Source: Apus apus
Lineage: Eukaryota > Chordata > Aves > Apodiformes > Apodidae
DNA length: 64,000 bases
Direction: 5' to 3'
NCBI RefSeq assembly: GCF_020740795.1
Contig: NC_067295.1
Location: 1,364,501 to 1,428,500, forward strand
Shown here: positions 58,401 to 64,000 of the stretch, one piece after another
Layout: every line of letters begins with the position of its first letter
Numbering within the stretch: position 1 is the first letter of the stretch
The notes under the pieces: generated by a model
The model's database searches: none
What the model was told of the DNA's origin: nothing
The model's input: only the letters and a program-made list of their open reading frames with translations
Program-made: the position numbers and the translations under genes

Positions 58401-61400
58401 ACTGGTGAAAACCTTTAATTGTTTGGATCCACATCCAGTTTGGGCCAATAAACACAAAGTGCTTCTCAACCAATGTTTTGCTCGTGTTCATGAATTCCCT
58501 GCATGCAGTAGCCAGCACAGGGTGACACCGGGGGGTGCAGGAATAGAAGGAAATAGAGATGCAGGGATTAAAATTATCCTTTCGGAATGTCATGGTTTGT
58601 GACATCATCTGCTGCTGAGAATAAGACTTGCTAAAGCTGCTGTCATGGTCATTGAGAGCTTCCACTCTGAAATGAATGGGTCTGAATTAAAAACATCTCT
58701 CTGCTCTTTTTGTCCGTGGTCCAAAAGAAGCAGCTGCTAATGGAGTTTTAAGCCAAGATGATTTCCCAGCCATTGGTTCAGCAGCAGGACCTCTACAAGG
58801 GTGAGTGTCTGCAGGGCTGTAGCCATGGGGAAGCAGGTGTAGGAACTTCCTTATGTTCTGCATTTCTGGAGAGAATAATTTTACAGGTCACTTGATCCAC
58901 AAGTGCTTCCCTCTGCCCTGGCCCCTCCGAGCTGCTGGTCACCTGCACCACCCGTGTTGGTTGTCACTTCAGTTCGTTGCTTGAGCTTCTGGTGCAGTTT
59001 CAGGGGAAATGCTGATATTCTCCATTCCAGCCATTTTTAACTCAGTAGCTTGTTTTGAAGGAGCTGCACGTGGTGGTGTCTGTGCAGGATGTGGCAGCTT
59101 AGATGGGGCTGTATGTGCAGCTCTGGTCAAGTGAGGGGCACCTAGATGGTGCTGATAGCACAGTGAGGTGAGTGTGGCCTCTGTGAGGAGCCTCACTCCA
59201 GGTGACCAGCCTTGGGTGCCTTTGCACCCCATTTGTGAGCTCAGTCACCCCACCCTGACAGTCTGAAGGCCACAGCCAGGCATGGAGCTGGTCCTGCTGG
59301 CTGGGGTTGTTCTCCCCTGGCAGCACCATTGTCATGGAGTGTCCTTTTCCTTCCTCATAGCTCTGCCCAGCTAGCAGCAGTTAAGCTGAAGGAAGAAGAT
59401 TTCCCAAGTTTGTCCTCCTCTGCAGCACCCACTATCTCTTCTGGGATGGCTTTGACATACACGGTGACTGCAAAGAAAACAGCTTTCCAGGAGGAGGATT
59501 TTCCAGCTCTGGTGTCCAAGATGAGGCCAAACAATAAAACAGTGACTAACATCACATCTGCGTGGAACAATGGTTCCAGTAAAAATGTGGTCAAAGCCAT
59601 TAGCAGTCCCTGTGTCCACCAGATGGCCAAAAAATCATCCTTGAACAGCTCCAAGGGGAGTAAGAAGAGCAATAAACTCTCTCATTCAGATGATGAAGAC
59701 GGTAGTGGCTTGACAACCCAGGAGATCAGAAGCACACCAACCATGTTCGATGTGTCGTCCTTGCTGGCAGCTTCTACCTCACAAACTTTTACAAAAGTGG
59801 GCAAGAAAAAGAAGATGGGGGTTGAGAAGCAGAGACCATCCTCCCCACACCTGCCCCAGGAGACACTGTTACCCAGGTCATCGACGGACAAGCTGCCAGA
59901 AGCAGAGCAGACACCAAACGTGTCCTCTTCTCTTCATGCCCCTGACAGAGCCACAGCTGTCACCAATGGCCACTCAGAAAAGCCCTCAGCCATCTGCAGC
60001 ACACCCAAAGAGCCCCCTGGCCTTAAAAAGCCCACAGTGACTAACAAATGCCCTTTACCTCAGGAAGACTTCCCAGCCCTTGGGAGCTCAGGATCGGCTC
60101 GGATGCCCCCGCCACCAGGTAAGCGCTGCAGGGCATGGCTGGTGTGACTGAGGTGTGTAAACTGCTCCTCCTGGCTGTGGTGGGGGGAGCAGTTCTGTCC
60201 CTGTGCACTGGGTTAGGCTTTGAGGTTAGAAAAGACAGGGCGACATGGTTGGGCTTGGAAGTCCTCTGTGGAAGCCACTGGAAGCGGTGGCAGTGTTGGG
60301 ATGCCTCTGCTCCATGCAGCTGCTCTCCAGGGTGGCTCATAGCTGAGCAGCTGGTCTTAACCTGTCACTGCTTTTCTGCTGAGTCATGGCTGGCACAGAC
60401 CTGTGCTGTGCCTGAGACAGACCTGTGCTTTTGTGCTTTAGATCTGGTTTGAAGCTCCTGAGGGCACAGGGAATCTCTCTGGCCATGACCTGCTGATACT
60501 TGTCACTTGGCGCTTGGTTGCTTTTGTTCTGTGTTTGCAGATTTAATGCCCTTGCTTTTAGCAGGCCCAGAATCCTGTGAAACTGGGGTAACGTGGCAAC
60601 AAACATGACTTCCAGGGGTTTTAATGAAAGGGGAATCACATCAGGAGGTGCTTGCAGAGCTGGTTTGTTCTGTGCTGCTCTGCAGACACTGCTTGGTGGA
60701 GTGTGCCAGAACACGCGATGCCTGGTGCTGCTGTGACCTCTGGAGTGAATTCTGTTTGCTTTAATAACCTGAAACTGGTTTTCCAGCCTGAGTTTGAGGT
60801 TGTTGTTTTTTTAATTACTTTCTATTGAAAAAGTAAATTAACAGTTAAAGTGCTTTCTCTGTAGAGGAACATCAGCCTCTCCAAAGTGGTTCTTGACCTG
60901 ACTGTTCAGGCAACCATTGTTAATTTTTTTCCCATCTAGTGATGCCTGCACTGCTTGACTCCTCCTCCTTAGTGCTTCTGGAGAGTACATCAGAGCACTG
61001 GTGTTAATTTTAGAGGGTGGTGTGTGCGTGCCACAGATCTATGCTCTGACCTCCTGCCCATTCTCTGCCTCCATTTAGGCTTTAACACTGTGGTGCTATT
61101 AAAGAGTCCTCCTCCGCCTCCGGGACTGTCGGTGCCTGTTAGTAAACCCCCTCCAGGTTTTGCTGTTATTCCATCCACCAATCTCTCTGAACCTGTCACT
61201 ACATCTTTGAAAGAGTAAGTAAAAGTCCTTGGGTTGGAGTACTTTGCACATCACATCTCAGTTGTGTCATGTGGGCTTCACAGGACATGGGAAATGCTCT
61301 GAGGAGATCATTGCAAAGCAGGTGCTGCTGCAGAGGCCAACCCTGTAGTGATTCCCCTGGGGAGTCCTGTGCCCATCTTGGCCTGATCTCAGGAGAGTTG

Positions 61401-62643
61401 TGCAAAAGAAAGCACAAGTGTTGGATGATTGCAAGCCTGAAGAAGTGAAAACCTGTGTGGTGGCTCAGCCTTTGGTCTTTCCTAGTTTTGTTTGGAAATC
61501 AGCAGCTTGAACATAATCTTTCCATTGAGTCTGAGTCCCAGAAGCAAGGTGCTGAAGCCTGGTTTCCTTGGTGACCCCTAAATGCTTTCATTGCTCTGAC
61601 CTTCTCAGTAGCTGCTCTCTGGTTGGGGCCCTTCTGGGCTGGAGAGAGGAGTTTACAGGAAAAGGGGAGGGGAAAATTTATCTAAGTTTAATATAGATGT
61701 CTGAATTAATCATTTGGTTTCGTTCGTGATGTGGGCTTGGCTGCTCACATCTTTTCAGTGAACCTTGGTTGCAAAATGGCCAGGCAGGTGTGTTAAACTG
61801 GTATTTTAAATACTCCGTCCAGGTAAATCTGGAATCTGATACAGTAAATCCCACAGGATGTTTCATTGCCCCAGCAGGACAGCTGTGCTGCCTGTGGTGA
61901 CTCCATGTGTGCTGGGGGGAGAGAGGGACTGTGACCTATGAAGGAGAGCAGCCACAGGACAGACACCCAGCAGCATCTTGGTGTGACATGGGACAATGAC
62001 AGAGTCACTTCTGGTCTTTTCCAACACAGGCCAAAACCCTGTCACGGATCCTACTTGATACCTGAAAACTTCCAGCAGAGGAACATCCAGCTGATCCAAT
62101 CCATTAAAGAATTCCTCCAAAGTGATGAGTCCAAGTTCAACAAATTTAAGACTCATTCTGGGCAATTTAGGCAGGTGAGTGGGCAAGAGTCTTTGAATCC
62201 CCCAAACTTTCCTCTGTGGGAAAATGAATCCCAGTGAGATTATTTTTACATCTGTATTTTTTTTCCTCATTATTCCAATTCCCCTTGCCCTGCAGGGGCT
62301 GATTTCTGCAGCACAGTACTACAAGAGCTGCCGAGAGCTGCTGGGAGAGAACTTCAAGAAGATCTTTAACGAGTTGTTGGTGTTGCTGCCAGACACAGTC
62401 AAGCAACAGGAACTGCTTTCTGCTCACAACGATTTCAGAATCAAAGAGAAACAAAGCTCAAACAAACCCAAAAAGAACAAAAAGAATGTTTGGCAGATGG
62501 ACTCCAGCTCTGATCTCGACTGCTGCATCTGTCCCACGTGTAAGCAAGTGCTAACCCAGCAGGACATTGTCACCCATAAAGCTTTGCATATCGAGGACGA
62601 GGAGTTCCCTTCCCTCCAAGCAATCAGCAGAATCATCAGTTAG
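49311..62643 (+). CDS. ZNF598: ZNF598, RING-type E3 ubiquitin ligase of ribosome quality control (12 coding exons)
   Basis: Gene-level entry; exons listed separately, all joining in phase to 870 residues (human about 904). N-terminal C3HC4 RING: C16, C19, C31, H33, C36, C39, C52, C55. Then a tandem of C2H2-like fingers: C106/C109/H124/H129; one starting C134/C137; C176/C179/H192/H197; C200/C203/H221/H226; C229/C234/H252/H257. The C-terminal half is low complexity with five DFP(A/S)(L/I) motifs, proline strings PPPPPGL (672-678) and PPPGF (685-689) of the type bound by GIGYF GYF domains, and a last finger C834/C837/H849/H853. The vertebrate protein ubiquitinates eS10 and uS10 on collided ribosomes and recruits GIGYF2-4EHP (established). 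Start chosen at the ATG in GCCGCCATGG, a strong context. No frameshift or missing metal ligand seen. Confidence 0.97.
49494..51859 (+). other. ZNF598 intron 1
   Basis: 2.4 kb. It starts in the CpG island, with a GGGGCC repeat 29 bases after the donor, and turns AT-richer after about 49.75 kb. No other element recognised. Confidence 0.8.
49523..49556 (+). repeat. GGGGCC hexanucleotide repeat, 5 units plus GGGG
   Basis: Five perfect GGGGCC units followed by GGGG, on the sense strand of ZNF598 at the very start of intron 1. Six G4 blocks make a G-quadruplex plausible. Confidence 0.95.
51860..51972 (+). CDS. ZNF598: ZNF598 exon 2
   Basis: Residues 62-98 plus two bases, starting VVFGRKLTSF after CCCTGCAG and ending LYALYR-equivalent DGEVYALYR across the junction; donor CAG|GTGAGT. 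Highly conserved segment QLQHEKKYDIYF. Confidence 0.96.
51973..52729 (+). other. ZNF598 intron 2
   Basis: 757 bp, of which about 290 bp is a sense CR1 fragment ending some 155 bases before exon 3. Confidence 0.85.
52285..52575 (+). repeat. CR1 LINE fragment, sense, lacking the 3' tail
   Basis: Starts AGAGGAGGGCAATGAAGATG, an upstream part of CR1 not present in the other copies, and runs to GGGGCTCTGAGCAATCTG. The terminal tail is missing. Confidence 0.85.
52730..52859 (+). CDS. ZNF598: ZNF598 exon 3 (first C2H2 finger)
   Basis: Completes Arg99 and runs to Lys142. Contains C106/C109/H124/H129 and the CCKLC start of the next finger. Acceptor CCCTTAG, donor AAG|GTGAGC. Confidence 0.96.
52860..54722 (+). 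other. ZNF598 intron 3
   Basis: 1.9 kb. AT-rich unique sequence to about 54.2 kb, then a 430-bp antisense CR1 that reaches to about 50 bases from the exon 4 acceptor. Confidence 0.85.
54243..54672 (-). repeat. CR1 LINE 3' end, antisense, next to exon 4
   Basis: About 430 bp, from a degenerate tail (TCATAGGATCCTGAATGG) to GGCTCCAGAGCAGAGCTGC. It carries a small internal duplication of GGGGACACCTCCCACCA at 54316-54348. Confidence 0.92.
54723..54934 (+). CDS. ZNF598: ZNF598 exon 4
   Basis: Residues 143-212 plus two bases, starting IFTYERKWYSRKDLARHR, with DPDDTSHRGHPLCKFCDERY. Acceptor CCCTCAG lies about 50 bases after an antisense CR1; donor ACAG|GTTTGT is weaker than the others. Confidence 0.96.
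54935..55651 (+). other. ZNF598 intron 4
   Basis: 717 bp with a 190-bp antisense CR1 fragment ending about 115 bases before exon 5; the sequence just before the acceptor is GC-rich. Confidence 0.85.
55347..55536 (-). repeat. CR1 LINE 3'-end fragment, antisense
   Basis: From ATGGAATGGTTTGGCTTAGA to CCCTCACACTAAAGA. Same subfamily as the 54.2-kb copy. Confidence 0.9.
55652..55866 (+). CDS. ZNF598: ZNF598 exon 5
   Basis: Completes Ser213, then residues 214-284 from DYEYLREHFRE to RHPRRE plus one base of Gly285. Contains the C229/C234/H252/H257 finger and the conserved NRHIDLQFSY. Markedly more GC-rich at third positions than neighbouring exons. Confidence 0.96.
56055..56130 (-). repeat. Possible CR1 remnant
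   Basis: CTCCCTGGGCAGCCTGTCACC and CCTCACTATAAAGAG resemble the reverse complement of the CR1 3' region, but internal parts are deleted. Confidence 0.4.
56344..56545 (-). repeat. CR1 LINE fragment, antisense, older subfamily
   Basis: Starts AGAATCACAGAATGCCAGG, continues TTGGAAGGGACCTCAAGGAT and reaches CCCTTGGGAGATTATTCCA. Confidence 0.8.
56738..56855 (+). CDS. ZNF598: ZNF598 exon 6
   Basis: Completes Gly285 and continues VIGGEDYEEVDRY to WRYKR. The Arg/Gly-rich segment (RLGGRGGQQNRRG) suggests RNA contact or arginine methylation. Confidence 0.96.
57882..58063 (+). CDS. ZNF598: ZNF598 exon 7
   Basis: Completes Arg324 and runs EEEDRDVAAAVRASVAAKRQ to SSEVT plus one base. Charged and probably helical. 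Acceptor CCTGCAG, donor ACAG|GTCAGT. Confidence 0.95.
58728..58800 (+). CDS. ZNF598: ZNF598 exon 8 (73-bp exon with a DFP motif)
   Basis: Short exon; completes Glu385 and encodes AAANGVLSQDDFPAIGSAAG and on to Gln408. Boundaries rest on acceptor CCAAAAG (no strong pyrimidine tract right before it, although TCTCTCTGCTCTTTTTGTCC lies about 10-30 bases upstream), donor AAGG|GTGAGT and correct phase on both sides. Confidence 0.88.
59361..60118 (+). CDS. ZNF598: ZNF598 exon 9 (largest exon, low-complexity region)
   Basis: 758 bases, residues 409-661. Contains three DFP motifs (near 421-426, 454-459 and 644-649), a VGKKKKMG basic patch and KEPPGLKKP. Acceptor CCTCATAG, donor CCAG|GTAAGC. Confidence 0.96.
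61079..61214 (+). CDS. ZNF598: ZNF598 exon 10 (proline strings)
   Basis: Completes Gly662 and encodes FNTVVLLKSPPPPPGLS and KPPPGF, ending TTSLK plus two bases. Acceptor CCATTTAG, donor AAAGA|GTAAGT. Confidence 0.95.
62030..62174 (+). CDS. ZNF598: ZNF598 exon 11
   Basis: Completes Glu707 and encodes PKPCHGSYLIPENFQQRN to SGQFRQ (residue 755). Helical block LIQSIKEFLQSDE. Donor CAG|GTGAGT. Confidence 0.96.
62296..62643 (+). CDS. ZNF598: ZNF598 exon 12 (terminal coding exon)
   Basis: Residues 756-870 from GLISAAQYYKSCRELLGENF to the conserved end QAISRIIS, stop TAG at 62641. Holds the last C2H2 finger and the fifth DFP-type motif (DEEFPSL). Confidence 0.97.
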   Translation, partial: GLISAAQYYKSCRELLGENFKKIFNELLVLLPDTVKQQELLSAHNDFRIKEKQSSNKPKKNKKNVWQMDSSSDLDCCICPTCKQVLTQQDIVTHKALHIEDEEFPSLQAISRIIS

Positions 62644-62657
62644 CTTTTCTGAAGACC

Positions 62658-62663
62658 AATAAA
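62658..62663 (+). terminator. ZNF598: ZNF598 proximal poly(A) signal AATAAA
   Basis: AATAAA begins only 15 bases after the stop codon (GACCAATAAAAGTC). T/G-rich DNA (CTTTTTGGGATGTGGTTTGG) follows about 25 bases downstream, as expected for a cleavage site. Confidence 0.7.
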
Positions 62664-63986
62664 AGTCTCTCTCTATGAATATGCACTTTTTGGGATGTGG
62701 TTTGGCAGCGTAGAGTGGGGCGGGTTGGGTAGTGGGGTGATTGTTAGTGTCCTCCCAGGGGTGGTCATAATGCCCAGGGGTCACTGGACTAATTAACACC
62801 CAAAGTCTGAGCTTCCCAAATGCTGGAGAGGAGTGGGGCTGGGTGGGCAGGGCAGGCAGGGGGCACCCTGCTCCTGCACCCTGCAGTGACTGAGGAAATG
62901 CTTTCTGATCTGCAGACTGACAGAGGACACAGGAGGGGAATAAGCAGCTGGTTTGGGGGGTTTCTTTCTTTTTTGGGGGGCCTGGGGGAAGATTGTGAAT
63001 CACTGAAATGAATGGAAGCAAAACTGGCTTCCCTAAGAATATTCTGGGTTTGTGTGTGCTGTTTCTGTGCCCAGGGGGTCTCAGCAGCCAGGGGTACTTC
63101 CCCAGGGAGGGGAAAGCTGCTGCTCAGACATGTGTGTGGCTGTCCCAGCTGTGTGGCTGTCCCAGCTGTGTGGCTGTAGCCATGGGGCTGCTTCTAGAGC
63201 AAAGAGAATTCCTGTCTGAGATGTGAATCCATCCTCCTACTTGAAGAGCTGGACTGGTCTGTGCAATGAGTTGAACATGAGATTTGCAGCCACCTCTGAC
63301 CTTTGCTGTGCCATGTTCTTTAAAGAGTCCTTTTCTAGCACTGCAGGGTCACTGGTGACCCCAAGGCCTTCCAGCCCCCTAAAGCACACTTCACATCACT
63401 TGATTTCAGGACTGTCATCTTCCTCATGCCTTGGCTGTTTCAGGTGGTAGGTCCAAACAGCAGCAGCCTGGGCTGCTCTGCAGGGCCTTGAAGTGAAATT
63501 AATTTATGTAATTTTTAGTGAAAGAACACTGCATCATTTACAGGAAGTTGAGCTCAGAGTGTTGCTGACGAGCTGCTCCTTTCCTTACCCTCCTTTGTGC
63601 TTGCTGCCAGGCTGCAAAATGCTTTTGGTTTCCTTTTCTGAATAATTGAGACTGGTTGGAATACCTGAGCATGTTGTGCTCAGCCCAGGGGCTGGGGGAG
63701 GATCCCTGCATGGCTGTCCATGAAGTGCATGAGTTCGTGTTCCTGGGGAGCAGGGCAGGTGCTCCCCTCCTGCCTGCAGCTGCCCAGGGCCTGTCAGTGC
63801 TCAGCCCTTCCTGCCTCTGCTTCCTCAAGTCCAGGGGAACCAAAATACGTGTTCTCTGCAGGAGAACCCTCAGTCTTCCCTCTGCTCCCAATTGCTCTGG
63901 TGGCAGTTCCCAGCAGGCAGAGGCTGCTGGGTGTTTCCTCCAGGGCTGATGATGCAGTTTCCTTCTTCCTTGTGCTCACCTGGTTC
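62664..63986. other. 3' flank of ZNF598
   Basis: 1.3 kb with no convincing coding frame. Either a long alternative 3' UTR of ZNF598 ending at the AATAAA at 63987, or intergenic DNA. In human the next gene is SYNGR3, convergent; no SYNGR3 coding sequence is visible here. Confidence 0.55.
63133..63177 (+). repeat. 17-bp tandem repeat, about 2.6 copies
   Basis: Unit TGTGTGGCTGTCCCAGC, two perfect copies and a partial third. Confidence 0.9.
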
Positions 63987-63992
63987 AATAAA
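63987..63992 (+). terminator. Distal AATAAA at the window edge
   Basis: GGTTCAATAAAGTGTCACC at the last bases of the window. It could be the signal of a long ZNF598 3' UTR; the cleavage site would lie just beyond the edge. Confidence 0.4.
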
Positions 63993-64000
63993 GTGTCACC

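Larger units (their letters stand above)
56856..62295 (+). other. ZNF598 introns 6-11 (between the exons listed)
   Basis: Introns at 56856-57881, 58064-58727, 58801-59360, 60119-61078, 61215-62029 and 62175-62295. I recognised no repeats, RNA genes or alternative exons in them. All have GT-AG ends. Confidence 0.8.

Noticed and set aside
62820-63949. Short frames after ZNF598 as part of SYNGR3
   Set aside because: No tetraspan synaptogyrin-like sequence on either strand; looks like UTR or intergenic DNA.

Overview
The window looks like bird nuclear DNA. Its interspersed repeats are almost all 3' fragments of CR1 (chicken repeat 1) LINEs, ending in the typical GATTCTATGA / GATTCTGTGAT tails, and I see no mammalian SINEs. 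The DNA is GC-rich with several CpG islands. The gene order and orientation ZNF598 / NPW / NHERF2 matches human chromosome 16p13.3, read in reverse. Species is not resolved; bird is an inference from the CR1 content.

Layout: (1) 1-29.4 kb, minus strand: 5' part of NHERF2 (SLC9A3R2), four coding exons giving PDZ1, linker and PDZ2. The C-terminal ezrin-binding end lies beyond the left edge. Intron 2 alone is about 19.8 kb and holds CR1 copies, two GC-rich islands and a 235-bp purine/pyrimidine tract. (2) 29.4-38.3 kb: intergenic, rich in small minisatellites. (3) 38.3-38.8 kb, minus strand: first coding exon of NPW (prepro-neuropeptide W) with a TATA box; its second exon was not found. (4) 38.8-49.0 kb: intergenic, with CR1 copies and several AT-rich blocks. 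(5) 49.3-62.6 kb, plus strand: complete ZNF598, 12 coding exons that join in frame to an 870-residue protein, starting in a CpG island with a partly duplicated promoter block. (6) 62.7-64.0 kb: 3' flank, with a second AATAAA at the extreme right edge.

The three genes are neighbours rather than a pathway. NHERF2 is an apical membrane PDZ scaffold. NPW encodes a secreted peptide for NPBWR receptors. ZNF598 is the E3 ubiquitin ligase that marks collided ribosomes. All exon boundaries were placed by hand from splice dinucleotides, reading phase and similarity to the remembered human proteins; no alignment or search was run. No wholly new gene system was found. The points most worth a second look are a GGGGCC repeat just inside ZNF598 intron 1, the duplicated ZNF598 promoter, a fifth intact DFP motif in ZNF598, its very short 3' UTR, and the unresolved 3' half of NPW.
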